Positions 1 to 5,196 of a stretch of DNA of 6,391 nucleotides are shown one piece after another. The position numbers and the translations under genes are program-made. Under the pieces are notes generated by a model, which was given only the letters and a program-made list of their open reading frames with translations, made no database searches and was not told where the DNA came from. The stretch is from an uncultured Eubacteriales bacterium. GTDB taxonomy: Bacteria > Bacillota_A > Clostridia > Christensenellales > Aristaeellaceae. The stretch covers positions 1 to 6,391 of the forward strand of contig CADCQZ010000014.1 in NCBI GenBank assembly GCA_902803675.1, written 5' to 3'. Each line of letters opens with the position of its first letter. The stretch's first letter is position 1.

Positions 1-48
1 AAAGACAAACCCATCTGTAAGAAATGCATGAACGAACTTAAAAGCTGA
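1..48 (+). CDS. 3' end of an unidentified gene with a CxxC motif (partial)
   Basis: Frame 1 reads KDKPICKKCMNELKS and then TGA at 46-48. Only the last 15 residues lie in the window. The CKKC pair followed by a short basic tail resembles the second half of a small zinc-ribbon knuckle, but the partner cysteines would lie upstream of the window, so the function cannot be named. A hairpin terminator starts 16 bases after the stop, which supports this being a true gene end on the plus strand, convergent with the DUF523 gene. Confidence 0.6.
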   Translation, partial: KDKPICKKCMNELKS

Positions 49-60
49 TGAACAGGATAT

Positions 61-95
61 AAAAACGCCGCAGCATCGCCGCGGCGTGTTTTTTT
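61..95 (+). terminator. Rho-independent terminator between convergent genes
   Basis: A perfect 7-bp GC-rich stem (ACGCCGC 65-71 with GCGGCGT 81-87) closes a 9-base loop. It is followed by G and a run of seven T (89-95), a standard intrinsic terminator for the plus-strand gene ending at 48. On the opposite strand the same stem is followed by five T (65-61 reversed), so it can also end the minus-strand transcript that leaves the DUF523 gene at 129. It is probably bidirectional. Confidence 0.88.
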
Positions 96-128
96 GCTCT
101 TTGTTTCCGCCTGAACGGGCCTGAGGTC

Positions 129-1121
129 TCAGTGTCCCTTATCATCCGTTTCCCCGATCGAACGACCATATCCCTCAAAGTCTTTTTCGGTCAGCACCGG
201 TATGCCTTCCTTCACGACCATATCGGCAAAGATCCCCCTTCCCGGTACGATCCTGCCGGAAAAGGTGCCGTCGTATACCGTTCTTACCCCGCAGGAAGGG
301 CTGTTCTCTTTGAGGATCACCATATCGGGCCTTTCATGTCGGGCGATGGATATACATTTCAGAGCGCCTTTTCTGAAAGGTTCATCCATGCTGCGGCCGT
401 CTTTCGCGATCACCCGTCCCCCGCTGATCTCGCAGGGCATCCTGGGTACCGGAAGACCGCCCATCACCTCCGGGCACACAGGGATCACCAGTTTGCCTTC
501 CAGGAAAGCCATCACGTCCTCATTGAGATTGTTCCCGCCCGAATACTTGCAGTCCCGCCCGATCAGGCAGGCGCTGACCATGACCTTGAGTTCCCGATCC
601 CCGTTCTTTTCTCTCAGCTTGTCCAGGCGCTCCCCGGGCCCGGGGGCTTTAGGGGGCTTTTTCCTTTTCAGTCGGGATAAAAGGAGAAGGATGCATCCGG
701 CCAGCATGACCACCGTCGGCAGCGCCCTCAGAAAACCGAGCGGCTCCGAGAAAGCGATGATGCCCTGAGCAAAGCCGAACACCGTCAGCGCCGCGGCTGC
801 CAAAGCCGTAGACCAGGCCTTTGCCGCGCCCCTTCCCGGAAGCAGCCCGACGATGCCCAGCAGGATCCCCAGGATAAGATACAGCATGGTGAAGCCCAGG
901 GACCGCATCTTATCGTCCCTGAAAATGAGCATCAGGTTGCCGAAGAAGGACTCGTCCTTCAGGCGGCTCATGGTCCTCACACCGCTCATCCAAGCGTCAA
1001 AATCCTGAAAACGGATGGAAAAATCGTACGCGCACCCTATCAAAAGCGCGACAGCGCCGATAAAGACCAACCGCCGGCCCGATCGGGATAACACCGGCCG
1101 GGCGTTGTCAGAACCTTTCAC
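129..1121 (-). CDS. Membrane-anchored DUF523 (TudS-like) protein
   Basis: 330 residues in two parts. Residues 1-150 hold four likely membrane helices (about 18-35, 75-94, 104-124, 131-149). Basic residues at the N-terminus, after helix 2 and after helix 4 predict both ends in the cytoplasm, with a loop of about 40 residues outside. After a charged Pro/Lys linker (151-177), residues 179-315 are a full DUF523 domain: SACLIG (Cys185), CKYSG (Cys191), VCPE (Cys216), Cys230 and SPSCG (Cys277). DUF523 includes TudS, which uses a [4Fe-4S] cluster held by three cysteines to remove sulfur from thiouracil. The cysteines suggest a cluster here too, but the substrate is unknown. The start is GTG at 1121, three bases after the rqcP stop. 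Its ribosome site (AGAGGAAG, spacing 8) lies inside the end of rqcP, so the two are translationally coupled. No good ribosome site precedes Met181, so the fusion looks real. Most family members lack membrane helices. Confidence 0.85.
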   Translation of the reverse strand: MKGSDNARPVLSRSGRRLVFIGAVALLIGCAYDFSIRFQDFDAWMSGVRTMSRLKDESFFGNLMLIFRDDKMRSLGFTMLYLILGILLGIVGLLPGRGAAKAWSTALAAAALTVFGFAQGIIAFSEPLGFLRALPTVVMLAGCILLLLSRLKRKKPPKAPGPGERLDKLREKNGDRELKVMVSACLIGRDCKYSGGNNLNEDVMAFLEGKLVIPVCPEVMGGLPVPRMPCEISGGRVIAKDGRSMDEPFRKGALKCISIARHERPDMVILKENSPSCGVRTVYDGTFSGRIVPGRGIFADMVVKEGIPVLTEKDFEGYGRSIGETDDKGH

Positions 1122-1124
1122 AGG

Positions 1125-1400
1125 TCAATCTTCCTCTCCGTCGTCATCCATTTCAAGAGGCGTGAGCACCTCGTACATCAGGGCCGCCTCTTCCTTCCTG
1201 ACGGTCTCGCGGGTATCGAGTACCCTGTACCTGCCGATCCTGGAACCGAAACGGATCTCCAGCACGTCGCCGGCATTCACATTCGTGCCGGCTTTGGCGG
1301 TTTTTCCGCCGATGGTGATGCGGCCGCCGTCACAGGCTTCCTTGGCCACTGTGCGGCGCTTGATGATCCGGGATACTTTTAAATACTTGTCAAGTCTCAT
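1125..1400 (-). CDS. rqcP: RqcP (YabO), S4-domain ribosome quality control factor
   Basis: 91 residues beginning MRLDKYLKVSRIIKRRT, the characteristic start of YabO/RqcP proteins. The S4 RNA-binding fold covers about residues 1-60 (basic helix with Arg13-Arg16, then GGRITIGG and AGDVLEIRFG), and an acidic tail closes it (85-91, mostly Asp/Glu). In Bacillus subtilis RqcP binds the stalled 50S-peptidyl-tRNA complex with RqcH and helps add alanine tails that mark incomplete proteins for degradation; it works in the cytoplasm. The arginines that help contact RNA in that protein (Arg2, Arg16) have counterparts here. Start ATG at 1400 is preceded by AGGGG with about 9 bases spacing. It lies 68 bases after hup across a GC-rich hairpin and three bases before the DUF523 gene. 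No promoter of its own is evident, so expression probably depends on read-through from hup. Confidence 0.93.
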   Translation of the reverse strand: MRLDKYLKVSRIIKRRTVAKEACDGGRITIGGKTAKAGTNVNAGDVLEIRFGSRIGRYRVLDTRETVRKEEAALMYEVLTPLEMDDDGEED

Positions 1401-1420
1401 GATGATCGACCCCTATAAAG

Positions 1421-1449
1421 ATAAATCAGCGCCCGGGAAACGGGCGCTG
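1421..1449 (-). terminator. Leaky intrinsic terminator between hup and rqcP
   Basis: A 9-bp perfect GC-rich stem (1427-1435 with 1441-1449) closes a 5-base loop. Read on the minus strand it is followed by ATTTATCTTTAT, a U-rich but interrupted tract; on the plus strand no T run follows. It lies 20 bases after the hup stop and ends about 27 bases before the rqcP start. The imperfect U tract suggests partial termination, letting a fraction of hup transcripts continue into rqcP and the DUF523 gene. That partial activity is inference. Confidence 0.7.
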
Positions 1450-1468
1450 TGAAAAACTTGAAAGATCC

Positions 1469-1744
1469 TTACTTGTTGATGCTGTCCTTGAGCTCTTTGC
1501 CGGCCTTGAAGGTCGGGGCCTTGGCGGCGGGAACTTCGATCTCGGTACCGGTCCTGGGGTTCCTGGCGGTACGGGCAGCGCGCTCCTTGGCCTCGAAAGT
1601 GCCAAAGCCGATCAGCTGGACCTTGTCACCGGAAGCCATCGCGTCCTTGATGGCATCCAGGAAAGCGTTAAGAACATCACCGGCGTCCTTCTTGGTGATA
1701 CCGGTCTTATTGGCAACAGCAGCGATCAATTCAGTCTTGTTCAT
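1469..1744 (-). CDS. hup: HU family nucleoid protein
   Basis: 91 residues, the usual HU length. It starts MNKTELIAAVANKTG and carries the family signature at residues 46-66 (GFGTFEAKERAARTARNP, then RTG), including Pro63 at the tip of the beta arm that inserts into bent DNA. It forms dimers that bend and compact chromosomal DNA with little sequence preference. The open frame extends upstream to 1786, but the start is placed at ATG 1744 because a perfect AGGAGG sits seven bases before it and homology begins there. It has its own promoters in the 126-base gap after mazG, and a hairpin follows its stop, so it can be made at higher level than its neighbours. HU proteins are normally abundant, which fits this arrangement. 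Confidence 0.97.
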   Translation of the reverse strand: MNKTELIAAVANKTGITKKDAGDVLNAFLDAIKDAMASGDKVQLIGFGTFEAKERAARTARNPRTGTEIEVPAAKAPTFKAGKELKDSINK

Positions 1745-1763
1745 TTTGAATCCTCCTAAAGAT

Positions 1764-1793
1764 ATTATAGCATGCCATCCGGACACGCATCAA
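1764..1793 (-). promoter_or_regulatory. Candidate proximal hup promoter (P2), extended -10
   Basis: Minus-strand TGCTATAAT (1772-1764) is a perfect -10 with the TGn extension. TTGATG (1793-1788) stands 18 bases upstream as a -35 with four of six consensus bases. Initiation near 1757 would give a leader of about 13 bases that still holds the AGGAGG site. The same nine-base extended -10 occurs before the flippase gene. Confidence 0.5.
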
Positions 1794-1810
1794 TGGTCAC
1801 ACGTGGCATG
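1771..1810 (-). promoter_or_regulatory. Stem-loop at the 5' end of the hup leader
   Basis: CATGCCA (1771-1777) and TGGCATG (1804-1810) are perfect inverted arms around a 26-base loop, with one further wobble pair possible. If transcription starts from P1 near 1809, the arms form a hairpin at the extreme 5' end of the mRNA. One arm abuts the TGn of P2, so as DNA it could also be a protein-binding site. Either role is inference. Confidence 0.4.
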
Positions 1811-1815
1811 TTGTC

Positions 1816-1843
1816 AGTATACGCACAATTTGTCAATTGTCAA
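1816..1843 (-). promoter_or_regulatory. Distal hup promoter (P1)
   Basis: On the minus strand TTGACA (1843-1838) and TATACT (1821-1816) are 16 bases apart, a strong match to the housekeeping sigma consensus. A second TTGACA overlaps the spacer at 1836-1831 but is too close to serve this -10. An inverted repeat ACAATT-N4-AATTGT (1825-1840) lies between the two boxes and overlaps the -35, so a repressor or HU-type autoregulation at this site is possible. Predicted start near 1809, about 65 bases before the hup ATG. Confidence 0.7.
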
Positions 1844-1870
1844 GTTCTTCTATGAAAAACGACAACTGTT

Positions 1871-3196
1871 TCAACACTTTCCCTGTCCGTTCCGTTCGGC
1901 AGCCTTGACCCGTCCGATGAACCTTTCATTCTGCGCCGCCAGGCAGCTCTCGGCCTCTATGCCGCAGAGCCTGCCGACATTCACCGCGTCAAAAAGCAGC
2001 TCTCCCAGCCTTTCCTCGATCACCCCGGTGTCCCGGGCCTTTACGGCATCCGCAAGGCTCGCCGCGGCCGATCTGACGGCGTCGGGCCCTGCGCTTTCAT
2101 TATCGGTCCCCGCTCTTTTCTGGATCTTCTCCGCGCGCATGAGCGCGGGCAGGCCTTTGGAAACGGCATCCATAGCGTCGGAAGGCGTCACGTCTTTCCT
2201 CTCCTGCGCCTTGATGCGGTCCCATTCGTCGGAGACCGCCTGGGCGTCGGGGCAGTCCGCATCGCCGAAAATATGCCGGTGGCGGCGGATCATCTTGCTG
2301 CAGATGTTCGTTGCCACATCCCCCAGCGTAAAGGTGCCGTACTGCCGGCCGATATCCGCCTGGAACACCACCTGCAGCAGCACATCCCCCAGTTCCTCGG
2401 CCGTATGCTCCCAGTCCCCGTCAAGGATCGCCGCAGCGGTCTCATAGGCCTCCTCAATGAGATACGGTCTCAGGGACTCGTGGGTCTGCTTCCTGTCCCA
2501 GGGACATCCGCCCGGTGCCCTCAGCTTCGCCATGAGATGGATAAGATCGGCCGTGTCAAAACGTTCCTTTTCCGTCAGCTCTCTCTCCGGCAGGAGCGCG
2601 GCGCACCGATGTCCGTAACGCGATCCCTGAAGACGGTCCAGATCGCACAGCTCCAGTTTTTCTGTCCTTCCCGCCTGATCGTATACGATCACCGGGCTGC
2701 TGTCGGCATAGCATTCCAGCAGTTTCAGTTTCACGTCTCCGGCCAGAAGCTTTGAATCGATCTCCGTGATGACAAGATCGCCCTGGCAGGATAAGACTTC
2801 CAGCCCGGCCGCGGAGCTGATGCGCCGTTCCTTCGCGTTGAGATACGCGGCAAAAGGCCTGCAGGGATCCGCGTAGGGACACACAGCCGTCACGCTGTCC
2901 TTCAGGAGCCTTACCACCGTGTCCGACGCGGGATCGAAGACCCCCAGGCACACGCTTCCCTTCTCAAGACGCTCAAGCACGAAAGAAGCGCTCTTTTGAT
3001 CGAGATCACCGAAATCATCAGCGGCATCATAGAGGCTGTCCAGGGTCTCGAACCCGATCTTCTTTTCGTTCAGCATCTCCGCCGCCGCGCAGCGGCTTGT
3101 CCGAAGGATGATATATCGGGCTTTTTCCAGCGCTCTGAGGGCGCCGCAGGTCAGATCATCCGCGGAATGGCCCAGAGCGAATACCGTAAGATCCAT
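1871..3196 (-). CDS. mazG: MazG nucleotide pyrophosphohydrolase with N-terminal methylase-like domain (YabN type)
   Basis: 441 residues. Residues 1-200 align in layout with the tetrapyrrole (corrin/porphyrin) methylase-like domain of YabN but look degenerate: the glycine-rich GxGPGD start is ALGHSADD and the GxP loop is GVFDPASD (85-92). Residues 215-330 are a MazG domain with CPWD (231-234), EEAYE (248-252), EELGD (267-271) and the KMIRRHRHIFGD block (301-312). The acidic residues bind Mg2+ for hydrolysis of nucleoside triphosphates to monophosphate and pyrophosphate. A second, weaker MazG-like helical part lies at 348-430 (GLPALMRAEK, GELLFDAVN). The start is ATG 3196: homology begins there, GGAGG stands eight bases ahead, and TGATG joins it to the flippase stop. 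The open frame continues much further upstream, but that part only shadows the flippase gene. Role inferred from family: cleaning non-canonical or excess NTPs in the cytoplasm. Confidence 0.92.
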   Translation of the reverse strand: MDLTVFALGHSADDLTCGALRALEKARYIILRTSRCAAAEMLNEKKIGFETLDSLYDAADDFGDLDQKSASFVLERLEKGSVCLGVFDPASDTVVRLLKDSVTAVCPYADPCRPFAAYLNAKERRISSAAGLEVLSCQGDLVITEIDSKLLAGDVKLKLLECYADSSPVIVYDQAGRTEKLELCDLDRLQGSRYGHRCAALLPERELTEKERFDTADLIHLMAKLRAPGGCPWDRKQTHESLRPYLIEEAYETAAAILDGDWEHTAEELGDVLLQVVFQADIGRQYGTFTLGDVATNICSKMIRRHRHIFGDADCPDAQAVSDEWDRIKAQERKDVTPSDAMDAVSKGLPALMRAEKIQKRAGTDNESAGPDAVRSAAASLADAVKARDTGVIEERLGELLFDAVNVGRLCGIEAESCLAAQNERFIGRVKAAERNGQGKC

Positions 3197-4779
3197 CAGC
3201 CTTTCCTCCATCGGCGGGGCAGCACATCCTTGCTGAAAGCGCCCACTGCCAGTGCCGTACCAAAGAAAGAAACGATGCCGACCGCCATACAAACGACCAC
3301 CGGGATCAGCCTGGAGATAAATCCGCCCTGAGCGGGAGCCCCTCCGAACACGAACCGCCACACGAGGAAGACGGCAGCGCCCATCACCAGCGCAGAAAAC
3401 AGAGGCTTCGCAACGATCTCTTTCACATTGAAGCGCATGCGCGTGATGCGGCAGGTAGCGATCAGATTGGGCACAAGGCTCACCGTGTAACACACGATCG
3501 ACGCGATCGGCGCGCCTGCGATGCCGATGGACGGCACCCGGACCAGAAGATAATTGAGCGTCACCTTGCAGGCGACCCCCGCCATCAGCGTATACATCGG
3601 GATCTTCTGCCTGCCTGCGCCCTGGAGGATGCCGCTGGTCACCTGTACCTGGGTGAACAGGATGATGGTCAGCGCCGATACCTGCAGGAGGGAAGAAGCC
3701 AGGTGGAGCTGTTCCGGAGAATAACGGGAACCGCCGTAGCACAGGAACAATATGGGTTCCGCCAGGAGGCTCATACCGATCGAGCAGGGAAAGCCCACCA
3801 GCGAACCCACTTTCAGACCGGTCAATGCGCCTTCCTGCACGTATTTTTCGTCTCCCCTGGCCCGTCCCGCGGCGATGTCGGGGACCAGGTTGGTGCTCAT
3901 GGCCATGGCGAGAGCCGTGGGCACGTTGATCATGGTCAGCACCAGGCCGGAATAGAGCCCGTAACGGATGCCCGCCTCCGAGGAGGTGAGGCCCCCGTTC
4001 ATCAGAAGATTTTTGAGCATCGCCGAATCGATGAAGCTGGCGAGAGGCACGATGCAGGCCCCCAGAGTGATGGGGACCGCGACATGCACCAGACGGGCCG
4101 CGACCTTCTCCCCCTTTTCCTCCGCCGCTCCGACGACGACACTTTTTCCGGACTTGAACGCATACTGGATCATCATGTACACCATGGCGACCCCTTCCGC
4201 GACGGAGGTGCCCAGCAGCGCGCCTGCGGCACCGAGGCTCCACCCTCCGCGCTGCATCCCGATCGCGGCGAAAGGCAGGGCCAGCCCCACCTTGCCCACC
4301 TGTTCGATCAGCTGGGAGATGGCTGTGGGCATCATGTTGCGGGTGCCCTGCATGTAGCCCCGGAAAGCGCTCATCACGCACACCAGCAGCAGGCTGGGGG
4401 CGATGCACATGTAGCTCACCTTGCCCTCGGGCGTCCCTACCCGCTCAGCCAGGCTGCCGCTGAGAATGAACATCAGGGCAAAGGCCGCCAGCCCCAGGCA
4501 GGTCAGCATTTTCAGCGCGACCTTGAACACATGCTTCGCCATGCCGGGTTTTTCAAGGGTGACGTAATGGGAGACCATCCTGGAGATAGCCACCGGGATA
4601 CCGGCGCTGGTGAGCGTCAGCAGAAGATTGTAGGCCGGATATACCTGTTGGTACAGGCCCAGCCCTTCACCGCCGACGATATTGGCCAGCGGGATCCGGT
4701 AAAGAACACCCACCAGCTTGCAGATCATGCCGGTGATGCCCAGGACGGAAATACCGCTCAGAAGAGTTTTTTTGCTCAT
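3196..4779 (-). CDS. SpoVB/YabM-type oligosaccharide or lipid II flippase (MOP superfamily, MurJ-like)
   Basis: 527 residues, the normal size, and hydrophobic throughout, consistent with about 14 membrane helices. Family blocks are clear: an N-terminal GLGLYQQVYPAYNLLLTL (39-56), FRGYMQGTRNMMPTAISQ (139-156) leading into IEQVGKV, INVPTALAMAMSTNLVPDIA (284-303) and SGILQGAGRQKIPM (382-395). Proteins of this group move lipid-linked glycan precursors across the cytoplasmic membrane; SpoVB is needed for spore cortex, while YabM and related paralogues have roles in vegetative envelope or are undefined. Position directly before the YabN-type mazG argues for the YabM branch, but substrate cannot be read from sequence. 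Start ATG 4779 has AAAGGTGG close upstream and a leader of about 50 bases from an extended -10 promoter. It is the first gene of the minus-strand cluster. Confidence 0.92.
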   Translation of the reverse strand: MSKKTLLSGISVLGITGMICKLVGVLYRIPLANIVGGEGLGLYQQVYPAYNLLLTLTSAGIPVAISRMVSHYVTLEKPGMAKHVFKVALKMLTCLGLAAFALMFILSGSLAERVGTPEGKVSYMCIAPSLLLVCVMSAFRGYMQGTRNMMPTAISQLIEQVGKVGLALPFAAIGMQRGGWSLGAAGALLGTSVAEGVAMVYMMIQYAFKSGKSVVVGAAEEKGEKVAARLVHVAVPITLGACIVPLASFIDSAMLKNLLMNGGLTSSEAGIRYGLYSGLVLTMINVPTALAMAMSTNLVPDIAAGRARGDEKYVQEGALTGLKVGSLVGFPCSIGMSLLAEPILFLCYGGSRYSPEQLHLASSLLQVSALTIILFTQVQVTSGILQGAGRQKIPMYTLMAGVACKVTLNYLLVRVPSIGIAGAPIASIVCYTVSLVPNLIATCRITRMRFNVKEIVAKPLFSALVMGAAVFLVWRFVFGGAPAQGGFISRLIPVVVCMAVGIVSFFGTALAVGAFSKDVLPRRWRKG

Positions 4780-4835
4780 CGGACCACCTTTAAAAGTGAC
4801 GGGATCGTAAACTTGCAGGTAACAGCAACTTAAGC

Positions 4836-4864
4836 ATTATAGCACGTTAAACGGTTCTGCACAA
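4836..4864 (-). promoter_or_regulatory. Promoter of the flippase-mazG operon
   Basis: Minus-strand TGCTATAAT (4844-4836) is a perfect extended -10; a poor -35, TTGTGC (4864-4859), is 17 bases upstream. The extension can compensate for the weak -35. Predicted start near 4829, about 50 bases before the flippase ATG. The T7A6 tract at 4865-4877 lies directly upstream of the -35 and may act as an UP element. Confidence 0.7.
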
Positions 4865-4881
4865 TTTTTTTAAAAAACCCC

Positions 4882-4910
4882 TTTACAAACGTTCATGTTT
4901 GTGATAAAGT
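4882..4910 (+). promoter_or_regulatory. Promoter of tRNA-Ala
   Basis: TTTACA (4882-4887) and TAAAGT (4905-4910) are exactly 17 bases apart. A T7A6 tract (4865-4877) just upstream is placed like an UP element, common before stable RNA genes. Predicted start near 4917, giving a 5' leader of only a few bases before the tRNA. The spacer holds a perfect inverted repeat ACAAAC-N6-GTTTGT (4885-4902) of unknown meaning. Confidence 0.65.
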
Positions 4911-4920
4911 ATCCGTCGTT

Positions 4921-4996
4921 GGGGCATTAGCGCAGTTGGTAGCGCACAACACTGGCAGTGTTGGGGTCAGGAGTTCGAGTCTCCTATGCTCCACCA
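4921..4996 (+). tRNA. tRNA-Ala (anticodon GGC)
   Basis: A full cloverleaf folds from 4921: acceptor GGGGCAT/ATGCTCC, D arm GCGC/GCGC with loop AGTTGGTA, anticodon arm CAACA/TGTTG with loop CTGGCAG, five-base variable loop, and T arm AGGAG/CTCCT with loop TTCGAGT. Loop positions 34-36 are GGC, which reads the alanine codon GCC (and GCU by wobble). The acceptor stem has the G3-U70 wobble pair that marks alanine tRNAs, with discriminator A73, so two independent signs agree. The 3' CCA is encoded (4994-4996). Mature length is 76 bases. It is a single-gene transcription unit, with its own promoter just upstream and a terminator starting at its CCA end. Confidence 0.97.
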
Positions 4997-5042
4997 AAGC
5001 CCGGAAACGTTGAGAGATCAATGTTTCCGGGCTTTTCGTTTT
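4996..5042 (+). terminator. Strong terminator of tRNA-Ala
   Basis: An 18-pair hairpin begins at the last A of CCA. AAAGCCCGGAAAC (4996-5008) pairs with GTTTCCGGGCTTT (5023-5035), then one G-U pair and TTGA/TCAA continue to a GAGA tetraloop (5014-5017). The U tract TTTTCGTTTT (5033-5042) follows. There is almost no 3' trailer between tRNA and stem, so maturation of the 3' end must cut at or next to the base of the hairpin. Confidence 0.93.
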
Positions 5043-5072
5043 CCCCCGTTTTTACATTTGAACCCATGACCC

Positions 5073-5196
5073 CGGACAGTTGGAGCACGCCTCAAAACCT
5101 GTCCGTCGATCCTGATCCCGCGGGATCCTTTGAAGCGATCCGCAGATGACACTTCTCTCTTCCGATCATTCCGGGATCGACCTTGTGATCAGGATC
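5073..5196. repeat. Spacer with clustered short inverted repeats
   Basis: Between the tRNA terminator and the end of the phosphotransferase gene no coding frame is supported. The spacer holds CGGACAG/CTGTCCG arms (5073-5079 and 5099-5105), a perfect 14-base palindrome GATCCCGCGGGATC (5114-5127), GATCCTGATC/GATCAGGATC arms (5108-5117 and 5187-5196), and a competing GTCGATCC/GGATCGAC pair (5105-5112 and 5174-5181). No U tract follows on either strand, so none is a plain terminator. Function unknown; chance is possible because GATC is common in this sequence. Confidence 0.35.

Noticed and set aside
579..581. Internal start (Met181) producing a soluble DUF523 protein alone
   Set aside because: The sequence before this ATG has only AAGG two bases away, too close to serve as a ribosome site, while the GTG at 1121 is well supported.
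1745..1786. N-terminal extension of HU by 14 residues
   Set aside because: It runs through the AGGAGG site and the P2 -10 box, while HU homology starts at the internal Met (ATG 1744).
3197..4408. Upstream extension of the mazG open frame
   Set aside because: It lies out of frame over the flippase gene, has Arg/Gly/His-rich low-complexity composition typical of a GC-rich shadow frame, and the ATG at 3196 has the ribosome site and family homology.
3703..4833. Long plus-strand open frame of 376 codons opposite the flippase
   Set aside because: Composition is His/Gln/Gly/Asp-rich without any recognisable motif, and it is fully antisense to a clear membrane protein gene.
4885..4902. Inverted repeat in the tRNA promoter as an SOS (LexA) box
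   Set aside because: The Gram-positive LexA motif needs GAAC-N4-GTTC, and this repeat, ACAAAC-N6-GTTTGT, does not match it on either strand.
4958..5149. Small plus-strand reading frame across the tRNA end and terminator, including a 27-codon piece from 5066
   Set aside because: It overlaps the tRNA and its terminator, and no ribosome site precedes the ATG at 5066.
4921..5196. tRNA-Ala 3' end as an attachment site for an integrated element
   Set aside because: No integrase gene and no second copy of the tRNA 3' end are visible in the window.
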